This document shows, in pieces, positions 25,599 through 35,053 of a stretch of DNA of 64,000 nucleotides. The notes below the pieces were generated by a model that had not been told where the DNA came from, did no database searches, and worked only from the letters and a program-made list of their open reading frames with translations. Origin of the DNA: Pseudomonadota bacterium (GTDB lineage Bacteria > Desulfobacterota > Desulfarculia > Desulfarculales > Desulfarculaceae). The stretch spans positions 1 to 64,000 of the forward strand of contig JAHIND010000015.1 of NCBI GenBank assembly GCA_018896025.1, read 5' to 3'. Positions within the stretch are counted from its first letter, which is position 1; each line of letters opens with the position of its first letter. Both the position numbers and the translations under genes were made by a program.

Positions 25599-26243
25599 AT
25601 GAGCGACGACCAACAAGCGACCCACGGTACCTGGCGGGAACGGCAAAAGCAGCAGACCCGCCAGATCATCCTGGAAGCGGCCAAGGAGTTGTTCGAGACC
25701 CTGGGCTACGGCAAGACCACCATCCGGGCGGTGGCCAAATACGCCGGGGTAGGGGTGGGCACGGTGATGAGCCACTTCAAGGACAAGGCCTCCCTGTTGT
25801 CCGCCGCCCTGATGGGTGATTGGGAGCAACTCTTGGCCCAGGTCGCGGCCACCACGCCTCCGGAGGCCGACTACCGCACCCAACTTTTGCACGCCGCCAA
25901 AATCTTTTTCGAGTACTACGCCCGCCGGCCTTCCCTCTCGCGCAACCTGCTCAAGGAAGCCCTGTTCAGCCTGGAGGTGCAGGGTCCGGAACTGAGGGCC
26001 ATGGACCAGGCGGCCAGGGAAATCGGCGTGCGGGCCCTGCGCGCGGCCCAAGAACGGGGCGAGATCAGGGCCGATGTGGATTGCGAGGTGATGCATCTGG
26101 CTCTGTTCGGCGAATACTGTTTTGTCTGCATCATCGGGCTCGGCCAGCCCAAGCCGGACCCGGACCAGATGGTGGCCATGCTGGAGAGCGTGACGGATTT
26201 GATCGTCCGGGGGGCCAGTCCCGCCCCGCCGGATCAGAGGTGA
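25599..26243 (+). CDS. TetR-family transcriptional regulator
   Basis: 214 aa. N-terminal helix-turn-helix with the typical RQIILEAAKELFETLGYGKTT opening is followed by AVAKYAGVGVGTVMSHFKDK (residues ~48-67) as recognition region. The C-terminal ligand domain is not recognised. Two GAACRTGTTC palindromes just upstream suggest autoregulation. The following dsrP-like gene starts about 50 bp after the stop in the same direction, so it may belong to the same unit and be a target (inference). Confidence 0.9.
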   Translation: MSDDQQATHGTWRERQKQQTRQIILEAAKELFETLGYGKTTIRAVAKYAGVGVGTVMSHFKDKASLLSAALMGDWEQLLAQVAATTPPEADYRTQLLHAAKIFFEYYARRPSLSRNLLKEALFSLEVQGPELRAMDQAAREIGVRALRAAQERGEIRADVDCEVMHLALFGEYCFVCIIGLGQPKPDPDQMVAMLESVTDLIVRGASPAPPDQR

Positions 26244-26291
26244 AGAGCGTTTTTACCGACCTAGCCGTGGATGTCAGAGAGGGGGATTTCC

Positions 26292-27449
26292 GTGCTGGAG
26301 CTGGCCCTACGGGGTAACCGAATGTATTGGGGATGGCTGGGGCTGCTGAGCGCCCTGGTGCTGGCCGGGTTCGCCGCCTATTTGTATCAGTACAACCAGG
26401 GCCTGATGGTCACCGGCATGAGCCGGGATGTGTCCTGGGGCCTGTACATAGCCCAGCTTACCTTCCTGGTGGGGGTGGCCGCCTCGGCGGTTATGCTGGT
26501 GTTGCCCTACTATCTGCACCACTTCAAGGACTTCGGGCGCATCACCATCCTGGGCGAGTTCCTGGCCATCGCCGCGGTGATCATGTGCATGCTCTTCGTC
26601 ACCGTGGACCTTGGCAAGCCCAGCCGCCTGCTCAACATTTTTCTCCACCCCACCCCGGGCTCGGTGATGTTCTGGGATGTGAACGTACTCCAGGGATATT
26701 TACTTCTCAACCTGGTCATCGGCTGGGTGAGTCTGGAGGCGGAGCGCAAGCAGGTGGCCCCGCCGGGCTGGGTGAAGCCGCTCATCTACCTCTCCATCCC
26801 CTGGGCGGTCTCCATCCACACCGTCACCGCCTTTCTCTACGCCGGACTGCCCGGCCGGGGCTACTGGCTAACCGCCATCCTGGCCCCGCGCTTTTTGGCC
26901 TCGGCTTTTGCCGCCGGACCGGCGGTGCTCATCATCCTGGCCCTGGTCATCCGCCGGGTCGCCGGCTTCGATCCGGGCCGCCGGGCCATCGAGACCCTGG
27001 CCAAGATCGTGACCTACGCCATCATCCTGCACCTGTTTTTCTTCCTGCTGGAGGTGTTCACCGTCTTTTACAGCGGCATCCCCAGCCACACCGCCCACTT
27101 CAACTACCTTTACTTCGGCCTGCACGGCCACGGCGCGCTGATGGGCTGGATGTGGGCGGCCCTGGTCATGGGCCTGTCGGCGGTGGTGATGCTGCTCAAC
27201 CCCCGCTGGCGGGGGCGCTACCCGCTGTTGGCCGTGGCCTGCGTGCTGGTCTTCGGCTGCACCTGGATCGACAAGGGCCTGGGCATGATGGCCGGGGGCT
27301 TCATCCCCAACCCCTTGCACGAGGTGACCGAGTACGCCCCCACCGTGGTGGAGCTGCTGGTCACCATCGGCATATACGCCCTGGGCGGGTTGATCGTGAC
27401 CGTACTCTACAAGGTGGCCCTGGGAGTGAAGCAGGAGGTCCGGGCCTGA
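26292..27449 (+). CDS. dsrP: DsrP-like NrfD-family integral membrane quinol-interacting subunit
   Basis: 385 aa with about ten membrane helices. NrfD/PsrC proteins exchange electrons with menaquinone; DsrP is that subunit of the DsrMKJOP complex. The match to DsrP is along the whole protein, for example GMSRDVSWGLYIAQLTFLVG, YYLHHFKDFGRITILGEFLA, SIPWAVSIHTVTAFLY and WIDKGLGMMAGGFIPNP. GTG 26292 is preferred over ATG 26271 because GAGAGGGGG lies 6 bp before it. No dsrM, K, J or O is adjacent, which is unusual. Could instead serve another complex as a general NrfD subunit. Confidence 0.85.
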   Translation: MLELALRGNRMYWGWLGLLSALVLAGFAAYLYQYNQGLMVTGMSRDVSWGLYIAQLTFLVGVAASAVMLVLPYYLHHFKDFGRITILGEFLAIAAVIMCMLFVTVDLGKPSRLLNIFLHPTPGSVMFWDVNVLQGYLLLNLVIGWVSLEAERKQVAPPGWVKPLIYLSIPWAVSIHTVTAFLYAGLPGRGYWLTAILAPRFLASAFAAGPAVLIILALVIRRVAGFDPGRRAIETLAKIVTYAIILHLFFFLLEVFTVFYSGIPSHTAHFNYLYFGLHGHGALMGWMWAALVMGLSAVVMLLNPRWRGRYPLLAVACVLVFGCTWIDKGLGMMAGGFIPNPLHEVTEYAPTVVELLVTIGIYALGGLIVTVLYKVALGVKQEVRA

Positions 27450-27562
27450 ACGGCTCGGGCCGCCGCCCGGCGGCAAACACCTTGCCGGACCCGTGCTTCC
27501 CTGGCAATATGGCGGGGTTGTTGATTTCGCCTGCTCCCATCCCTCAGCCAGAGGACGCACCG

Positions 27563-28012
27563 ATGAGCTACATCCAGTCCCTGTACCCCCCCGAACACTC
27601 CCAGTGCTTCGGCTGCGGCCCGGCCAACCCGACGGGCCTGCACGTGCAGACCTATTGGGACGGCGAGGTGGGCACCTGCCGTTTCACTCCGGGCCCTGAG
27701 CACATGGCCTATCCCGGCGTGGTCTACGACGGGCTAATCGCCTGCCTCATGGACTGCCACGGCATCGGCACGGCCATCGCCGCCGCCTACCAGGAGGAAG
27801 GCCGCCCCATGGACAGCGAGCCGCGCATCAACATGGTCACCGGCAACCTGAACGTCAGCTACCTGGCCCCCACCCCCCTGGGTGGCGAGTTGGTGCTGCG
27901 GGCCAGGATAAAGGAGATGGGCCCCAAGAAGGTGCTGGTATCCTGCGAGCTGAGCGCCGGGGGCAAGGTGACGGCAGTGGGCCAAGTGTTGGGGGTGCGG
28001 TTGCAGCTCTAA
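27563..28012 (+). CDS. PaaI-type hotdog-fold thioesterase
   Basis: 149 aa. It begins with the small Cys motif QCFGCGPANPTGLH (residues 13-26) seen in many PaaI/YiiD-like thioesterases, then a hotdog core with HMAYPGVVYDGLIACLMDCHG, where the catalytic acid would lie on the central helix. Such enzymes hydrolyse acyl- or aryl-CoA thioesters. Start ATG 27563 with a weak GAGG site. It lies 113 bp after the dsrP-like gene; a functional link is not evident. Confidence 0.82.
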   Translation: MSYIQSLYPPEHSQCFGCGPANPTGLHVQTYWDGEVGTCRFTPGPEHMAYPGVVYDGLIACLMDCHGIGTAIAAAYQEEGRPMDSEPRINMVTGNLNVSYLAPTPLGGELVLRARIKEMGPKKVLVSCELSAGGKVTAVGQVLGVRLQL

Positions 28013-28077
28013 ACTCCGGGCAGCCTCGCCTAGATCAATGCCTGACTGGCGACGCAAATATTTTTACCCCGGTAATA

Positions 28078-28106
28078 TTGACAAACGATTTTTACCCGGA
28101 TATAAA
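28078..28106 (+). promoter_or_regulatory. Near-consensus sigma70 promoter of the DUF2239 gene with repeated TTTTTACCC
   Basis: TTGACA, 17-bp spacer, TATAAA. The spacer holds TTTTTACCCGG, and just upstream (28060-28076) is TTTTTACCCCGGTAATAT, so the same 9-mer occurs twice around the -35 box, the first copy as a TTACCCCGGTAA palindrome. Confidence 0.75.
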
Positions 28107-28138
28107 TGCCATCTCACCCTCAACGAGGAATTAACGAG

Positions 28139-28738
28139 ATGGACAAGCAAGAGCCTCAAAGCTGCGCCGCCTTCCAAGGCGACCGCTGTATCGCCTCCGG
28201 CGACCTGCTGGATGTGGCCCGCCAGGTGAAACAGGCCATGGAGCGCCAGGAACCCGCCTCAGTGCTCATCTTCGACGACTTCACCGGCGAGCCGGTGGAG
28301 GTGGACTTTCGCGGCACCATCGACGAGGTGCTGCGGCGTTTGCCCCAAACACCGTCATCGCCGCCCGCCCCGGCCGAGCCGGAACGAGAGGCCCCCCGCG
28401 GGCCGGGCCGCCCCAAGCTGGGGGTGGTCTCCCGGGAGGTGACCTTGTTGCCCCGTCACTGGGACTGGCTGGCCAGCCAGCCGGGAGGTGCCTCTGTTAC
28501 CCTGCGCAAGCTGGTGGAAAAGGCGCGGCTGGCCAACCAGGACCGCGACAAGGCGCGCCAGGCCCAGGAGGCAGCCTACCGCTTCATGTCGGCCATGGCC
28601 GGGAACCTGCCCGGCTTCGAAGAGGCCACCAGGGCCCTGTTCGCGGGCGACGGCCCCAAGTTCGAACGCGAGACCGAGGAGTGGCCGGGCGATTTGCGCG
28701 ACTTTGCCCGCAAGCTGGCCCGACCCGCCTTCCGCTAA
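28139..28738 (+). CDS. DUF2239-family protein
   Basis: 199 aa conserved protein of unknown function. Family marks include LIFDDFTGEPVEVDFRGT near the N-terminus, then GRPKLGVVSREVTLLPRHWD and AYRFMSAMAGNLPGFEEATR. A Pro/Ala-rich linker (75-95) separates the halves. The VTLLPRHWDWLASQPGGAS part resembles a small ribbon-helix-like DNA-binding unit, but that is a guess. It is soluble, without signal peptide. ATG 28139 has AGGA 10 bp upstream and the gene has its own very strong promoter. Confidence 0.85.
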   Translation: MDKQEPQSCAAFQGDRCIASGDLLDVARQVKQAMERQEPASVLIFDDFTGEPVEVDFRGTIDEVLRRLPQTPSSPPAPAEPEREAPRGPGRPKLGVVSREVTLLPRHWDWLASQPGGASVTLRKLVEKARLANQDRDKARQAQEAAYRFMSAMAGNLPGFEEATRALFAGDGPKFERETEEWPGDLRDFARKLARPAFR

Positions 28739-28841
28739 GCTAGGGCTAAAGGTCCTGAGACGGCAGCACCATGCGCGCCGCCTCGGGGCCTGCTATCCTT
28801 GGGCCTGGGTTGGTGACTAGCTTTCCCCGCGAGGTAATTTG

Positions 28842-30554
28842 GTGAGCCACGCTTCGGACATATCCCCCCTGCCCCAGCCGCGCTTCCTGCCCATGAGCCG
28901 GGCGGAGATGGAGGCCCTGGGCTGGGACGAGCTGGACGTGCTCTTGGTGACCGGCGACGCCTACGTGGACCACCCCACCTTTGGCGCGGCCCTGCTGGGG
29001 CGCTGGCTGGTGGCCCATGGCTTCAGGGTGGGCATCGTGGCCCAGCCCGACTGGCACGATCCGGCCAGCCTCCAGGCCATGGGGCGGCCCCGCCTCTTGG
29101 CCGGGGTCACCGCCGGGGCATTGGACTCCATGCTGGCCCACTACACCGCCTTTCGCCGCCGCCGCTCGGACGACGCCTACACCCCCGGCGGCAAGGCTGG
29201 GGCTCGGCCGGACCGGGCCTCCATCGTGTACACCAACCTGGTCAAGCAGGCCTTCCCCGGCCTGCCCGTGGTGTTGGGGGGCATCGAGGCCTCCTTGCGG
29301 CGCGTCACCCACTACGATTTTTGGAGCAACAAGCTCCGGCGCTCCCTTCTCCTGGACGCCAAGGCCGACGCCATCCTCTACGGCATGGCCGAGAACTCGC
29401 TCTTGGAGGTGGTGCGCCGTGTGGCCAACGCCCCGGAGCTGCCCGCCGCCCAGGCAATGCTGGGCGTTCCCGGCACGGCGGTGATGGGCAAGCGCGAAGA
29501 CCTGCCCCCCCAGGCCGAGGTGGTGGAGCTGCCCTCCCACGAGGCCATCAGCGGGGACCCGGCCCAACTCATGACCGCCACCTTGGCCCTGGAGCGCCAG
29601 GTGCACCAGGCCAAGGCCTGGGCAGCCCAGGAGGTGGGCGGGCGCATGCTCTTGCTGGCCCCGCCCTCGCCGCCGCTCGGTACCGATGAAATGGACCTCC
29701 TGTACAGCCTGCCCTACACCCGCCGGGCCCATCCCAGCTACCGCGAGCCGGTGCCTGGCCTGGCCACGGTGGCCACCTCCATCACCAGCCACCGGGGATG
29801 CGGCGGGGGGTGCAGCTTCTGCTCCCTGGCCCTGCACCAGAGCCGCACCATCGCCTCGCGCTCCAAGGACTCCATCCTGGCCGAGGTGGCCACCCTCACC
29901 GCCTCGCCGGACTGGCGCGGCTCCATCAGCGACATCGGCGGCCCCAGCGCCAACATGTGGGGCGGCTCCTGCACCGGGGAAAAGGACAAGTGTACCCGCG
30001 CCAGTTGCCTCACCCCCCAGCCCTGCCGCTATTTCGCGGTGGACCAGGAGGCCATCGCCCGCATGCTGGAGCAGGCCGCCAACACACCGGGGGTCAAGCA
30101 TCTCAGGGTTTCCAGCGGGGTGCGCTTCGACTTGGCCCTGCAATCGCCCACCTACACCCGGACCCTGGTACGCCGCTTCGTGGGCGGCCAACTCAAGATC
30201 GCCCCGGAGCACATCAGCCCCAAGGTGCTGAAGCTCATGCGCAAGCCCGCCCCCGAGGTGTTCGAGCGCTTTTTGGCCAAGTTCCGGGAGATTTCCCAGG
30301 CCGAGGGCAAACAGCAATACGTGGTGCCCTATCTGCTCAGCGCCTTCCCCGGCTGCGAGCAAAAGGACATGGCCAAGTTGGCCGCCTGGCTGAAGGCCAA
30401 GGGTTGGCACCCCCAGCAGGTGCAATGCTTCGTGCCCACGCCAGGAACCGTGGCCACGGCCATGTACTACGCCGGGGTGGACTCCCAGGGCAAGCCTATC
30501 AAGGTGGACCGGGGCGACGGCGAGCGCCGCCGCCAGCACCAGATGCTCTTTTAG
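28842..30554 (+). CDS. YgiQ-family radical SAM protein
   Basis: 570 aa. The radical SAM [4Fe-4S] motif appears as CGGGCSFCSLA (CX3CX2C, ~residue 320), after an N-terminal cobalamin-binding-like domain (DVLLVTGDAYVDHPTFG, VVLGGIEASLRRVTHYD). Other family blocks are ISDIGGPSANMWG, GGQLKIAPEHIS and CFVPTPGTVATAMYY. The reaction of YgiQ proteins is not established. GTG 28842 is chosen over TTG 28839 for spacing from GAGG. Ends 85 bp before terC. Confidence 0.9.
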   Translation: MSHASDISPLPQPRFLPMSRAEMEALGWDELDVLLVTGDAYVDHPTFGAALLGRWLVAHGFRVGIVAQPDWHDPASLQAMGRPRLLAGVTAGALDSMLAHYTAFRRRRSDDAYTPGGKAGARPDRASIVYTNLVKQAFPGLPVVLGGIEASLRRVTHYDFWSNKLRRSLLLDAKADAILYGMAENSLLEVVRRVANAPELPAAQAMLGVPGTAVMGKREDLPPQAEVVELPSHEAISGDPAQLMTATLALERQVHQAKAWAAQEVGGRMLLLAPPSPPLGTDEMDLLYSLPYTRRAHPSYREPVPGLATVATSITSHRGCGGGCSFCSLALHQSRTIASRSKDSILAEVATLTASPDWRGSISDIGGPSANMWGGSCTGEKDKCTRASCLTPQPCRYFAVDQEAIARMLEQAANTPGVKHLRVSSGVRFDLALQSPTYTRTLVRRFVGGQLKIAPEHISPKVLKLMRKPAPEVFERFLAKFREISQAEGKQQYVVPYLLSAFPGCEQKDMAKLAAWLKAKGWHPQQVQCFVPTPGTVATAMYYAGVDSQGKPIKVDRGDGERRRQHQMLF

Positions 30555-30639
30555 GGGCTGGCCGCTCCCGTCTTGCCTGGGCCCGGCGGGCCTGGGACAA
30601 TAAAACAATTCGTAACGCCAGCCAAGGGGGCGCAGAGTG

Positions 30640-31374
30640 ATGGAGTTGTTTTCCTGGGAGGCCTTGGCGGCCCTGGCCGCCCTGACTAGCCTGGAGATAG
30701 TTCTGGGCATCGACAACGTGGTTTTCGTGGCGGTGCTGGCCGGGCGGCTGCCCGCGCCCCGCCAGGCCTCGGCCCGCCGCCTGGGCCTTGGTTTGGCCAT
30801 GCTGACGCGCATCGCCCTGCTCTTCGCCATAACCTGGACCCTGTCGCTGACCGCGCCGCTTTTCGAGATGTTGGGCCACGCGGTGTCCTGGCGCGGCCTC
30901 ATCCTCCTGGGCGGGGGAATTTTCCTCATCATCAAGGCCACCCACGAGATATTCGCGCAGATGGAGACCAACGACCCCCGCCGGCCCAAGGCTAAGGCGG
31001 TGTCCTTTTGGGGGGTCATCACCCAGATCGCCCTGCTGGACATGATCTTTTCCCTGGATTCGGTGATAACCGCGGTGGGCATGTCCCGCCATTTGTGGGT
31101 CATGGTGGTGGCCATCGTGTTGGCCGTGGCCATAATGCTCATCTTCGCCGGGGTGGTCAGCCGCTTCATCGAGCGCCACCCCTCCTTCCGCGTCCTGGCC
31201 CTGGCCTTTCTGCTCCTGGTGGGGGTGATGCTTACCGCCGAAGGCATGGGCCAGCACATCGACCGGGGCTACATCTATTTTGCCATGGCCTTCTCGCTGG
31301 GGGTGGAGCTACTTAACCTGAAGATTCAGGCCAAGCGGGCCAGGACCGCCCAGGCGGTGTCCAGGGCCGCCTAG
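30640..31374 (+). CDS. TerC-family integral membrane protein
   Basis: 244 aa with about seven membrane helices. TerC signatures are LEIVLGIDNVVFVAVLAG near the N-terminus and LLDMIFSLDSVITAVGM in the middle; the paired Asp residues in the membrane are thought to bind metal. Relatives include manganese exporters that metallate secreted proteins, so metal export is a fair guess. ATG 30640 is used rather than GTG 30637. Convergent with the next gene, only 19 bp apart. Confidence 0.9.
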   Translation: MELFSWEALAALAALTSLEIVLGIDNVVFVAVLAGRLPAPRQASARRLGLGLAMLTRIALLFAITWTLSLTAPLFEMLGHAVSWRGLILLGGGIFLIIKATHEIFAQMETNDPRRPKAKAVSFWGVITQIALLDMIFSLDSVITAVGMSRHLWVMVVAIVLAVAIMLIFAGVVSRFIERHPSFRVLALAFLLLVGVMLTAEGMGQHIDRGYIYFAMAFSLGVELLNLKIQAKRARTAQAVSRAA

Positions 31375-31393
31375 GAGCCGCCCCTCAGCGGGC

Positions 31394-31870
31394 CTAGCGC
31401 AGACCTGGCCGGATGCCGTTCATGAAGCTGCGCTTCAGCTCGGGGAGCGGCTTGCCGTCCTTGGCGAACTCCAGGGCCATCCAGATGGTGGTGCGGCTGA
31501 AGGTATGGCTGAAGCAATACTCTTGCAGACAGCCGCCCGAGCCCTTCACCGGCTTAAGCTCCAATAGAACCGGCTGGCTGCTGTTGCGCGAGGTGCGGTA
31601 GGTCACCGTCAGGCCCTGGCCCCCGGCCACGAACAGGGCGTACTTGCCGTAGTCCGTCTGCACCAGGAACAGCCTGGTCTTGCCGTCAAGGCTGGTCCAG
31701 TAGGCGGCCTCCTGAATCTGCTCGGGCTTCACCGGGCCGGAGGACTTGGTCACGGCGGTGGGCCGGTCCGCGGGGGCGGGCCTGAGCAAGGTGTCGGTTC
31801 GAGCCAGGGCGGCGGTGCCCAGCAGCGTTAGGGCCAGCACAGCGGCTGAGAGGACGACAAGCTTTTTCAT
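31394..31870 (-). CDS. Secreted protein of unknown function, paralogue of the 32493-32870 gene
   Basis: 158 aa with a clear Sec signal peptide (KKLVVLSAAVLALTLLGTAALA). The mature part shares a pattern with the product of 32493-32870: A-x-WTS-x-D-x-K, GL-x-V-x-YRT, NSSQ, ELKP and FSRTTIWM-x-L-x-F. It has one Cys pair (CLQEYC) that could form a disulfide in the periplasm. About 100 residues of beta-rich domain are likely. ATG 31870 follows GAGGGGAGAA. No known family recognised. Confidence 0.75.
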   Translation of the reverse strand: MKKLVVLSAAVLALTLLGTAALARTDTLLRPAPADRPTAVTKSSGPVKPEQIQEAAYWTSLDGKTRLFLVQTDYGKYALFVAGGQGLTVTYRTSRNSSQPVLLELKPVKGSGGCLQEYCFSHTFSRTTIWMALEFAKDGKPLPELKRSFMNGIRPGLR

Positions 31871-31994
31871 TAAAATTCTCCCCTCGGGTGATTTTCCTTA
31901 GGCTGGTTTTTTGTACCCAAGACGGACGGAGATTTCCAGGGCATTGTGACCCGGCAGTGTATCTATCGCGATTTATGCGGACGATGGGGCCCGT

Positions 31995-32372
31995 TCAGGG
32001 CAGGTCCACCTGGTCGGCCGGGTGGCCACCTCGAAGGCCCCAATCGCTTTTGGGGCTCTCCACCAGTTGCACGAACACGTTATCCGGGCTCAGGCCGGTG
32101 TGGCGGCGTATGGCCGCGTCCAGGGCGGATATGAGGCGGGCCTTGGTGGCCGCGTCGCGCCCGCTGAGCAGGCGCACCTCGGCCAGGGCGAAGCGGGGGT
32201 CGCGGTTGGAGTGCACGCTGCGGTGGGCTATTGGTGTGGTGTAGAGGATCACCTTGCCGAACTCGGGCGGCAGGCCCAGGCTCTCCACCAGAGCATGGCG
32301 GGCCTCATCGGCCAGGGCCTCGCAGGCGGTTGGCTCCAGGTCGTCGCTCAGATGCAGTATCACCACGGGCAT
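31995..32372 (-). CDS. Tautomerase/MIF-superfamily protein
   Basis: 125 aa. The first residue after Met is Pro, the catalytic base of tautomerases, and the start PVVILHLSDDL is beta-strand-like as in that superfamily. Two beta-alpha-beta halves are visible; the second has GLSPDNVFVQLVESPKSDWGLRGG, close to the ENWGLGG-type pattern of this group. The length fits the fused type, in which one chain holds two 4-oxalocrotonate tautomerase units. Substrate unknown. It lies between two paralogous genes of unknown function, separated from the upstream one by a terminator. Confidence 0.78.
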   Translation of the reverse strand: MPVVILHLSDDLEPTACEALADEARHALVESLGLPPEFGKVILYTTPIAHRSVHSNRDPRFALAEVRLLSGRDAATKARLISALDAAIRRHTGLSPDNVFVQLVESPKSDWGLRGGHPADQVDLP

Positions 32373-32398
32373 GAAGCGGTTCCCATAAACATGAAAAA

Positions 32399-32423
32399 GG
32401 CCTCGGAAAAGCCCCCCGAGGCC
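32399..32423 (-). terminator. Terminator of the 32493-32870 gene
   Basis: GGCCTCGG / CCGAGGCC arms; on the minus strand TTTTT follows directly, 20 bp before the tautomerase start. Confidence 0.8.
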
Positions 32424-32492
32424 CTTGGAGCGAATATTTAAATTCTACAAGGAGACCGCCTCTAACGCCCCGTCTTTTCTAACGCCGGCGCA

Positions 32493-32870
32493 TTATTTGG
32501 CCTTGCTGCCCTTTACCGAAGTGCTGGGAATCCCGCCATAAAACAACCGACCAAGCCCATTTACCGGCCTATCTCCCCGCAGGAAATCTAGGGACATCCA
32601 AATGGTCGTCCTGGAAAATTGGTGTTTAAATTTGTAAATCTGTACGAATTCGTTGGTTCCGGCCGCGGGTTTCAATTCCCGCACCACCTCTTGGCTGCTG
32701 TTTATCTCGGTGCGATATATCACCTTCAAGCCATTGCCGCCGACGGTCAACAAGGTAAAGCCGCCATCCTTGGCCGCCGGGTATATAAACGCTTTTACTT
32801 TTTTATCCGCGCTGGTCCAGAAGACGGCCTTTTCCACCGGCAACTGTGAGGGCGTATTCTTGGGTGCCAT
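32493..32870 (-). CDS. Cytoplasmic protein of unknown function, paralogue of the 31394-31870 gene
   Basis: 125 aa. No signal peptide when read from ATG 32870, which follows a strong GGGGAGGATTGCA site; an in-frame upstream extension to 32981 has no such site. It shares with the secreted neighbour the pattern VFWTSADKK, GLKVIYRT, NSSQEVVRELKP and FKHQFSRTTIWMSLDF. Cysteines of the secreted copy are absent here. The pair thus looks like one domain used in two compartments. Function not recognised. Confidence 0.75.
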   Translation of the reverse strand: MAPKNTPSQLPVEKAVFWTSADKKVKAFIYPAAKDGGFTLLTVGGNGLKVIYRTEINSSQEVVRELKPAAGTNEFVQIYKFKHQFSRTTIWMSLDFLRGDRPVNGLGRLFYGGIPSTSVKGSKAK

Positions 32871-33290
32871 TGCAATCCTCCCCGTTTTTAGTCGTTTTTG
32901 ACCTGAAGTGGCTAGGCAAGCCAACCCCTGGCCCTTTTTCCGCTTTGGCCGTATCTCGGCCGCCGCATTGGACCACACCAATCATGATGCCGCTAAAGGT
33001 GGGGCGAGGAAGGTCAAGCCTGGATGGTCACCTGGTGGAGGAGTTGCACGAAACTAGGCGGCCGCTGGCCTAAATACAAGGCTGCCGCAACTGTTGCTTT
33101 CACTTTTCAATGGATTCCCCCCAGCACCAACAATAGCCTCGCTATCAAAGGTGATGGCTATGACTTTAAACCGCTCAAAGTCATGCAGTCAAGCTGAACT
33201 CGGTTTGCCGAATCAGCCGCCGGCGACCACAACCACAAGGCCCCGGGGCGCTATTCGCCTCGGGGCCCTGGGCACGGCTTGAGAGCAGAA
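32871..33290. other. Intergenic region between the paralogue gene and rpoD
   Basis: No gene recognised in 420 bp. It contains the rpoD terminator hairpin at the right end and presumably the promoter of the 32493-32870 gene. The 33090-33210 part is less GC-rich than its surroundings; nothing else can be named. Confidence 0.5.
33239..33267 (-). terminator. Probable terminator after rpoD
   Basis: GGCCCCG / CGGGGCC arms, 24 bp past the rpoD stop; on the minus strand TTGTGGTTG follows, so the T-run is weak. Confidence 0.5.
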
Positions 33291-35051
<1,761 letters not shown>

Positions 35052-35053
35052 GC

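Noticed and set aside
26327..28012. 561-codon plus-strand frame covering the dsrP-like gene
   Set aside because: Only its last 149 codons (from 27563) are a real gene, the thioesterase; the rest is out of frame with dsrP and has no motifs.
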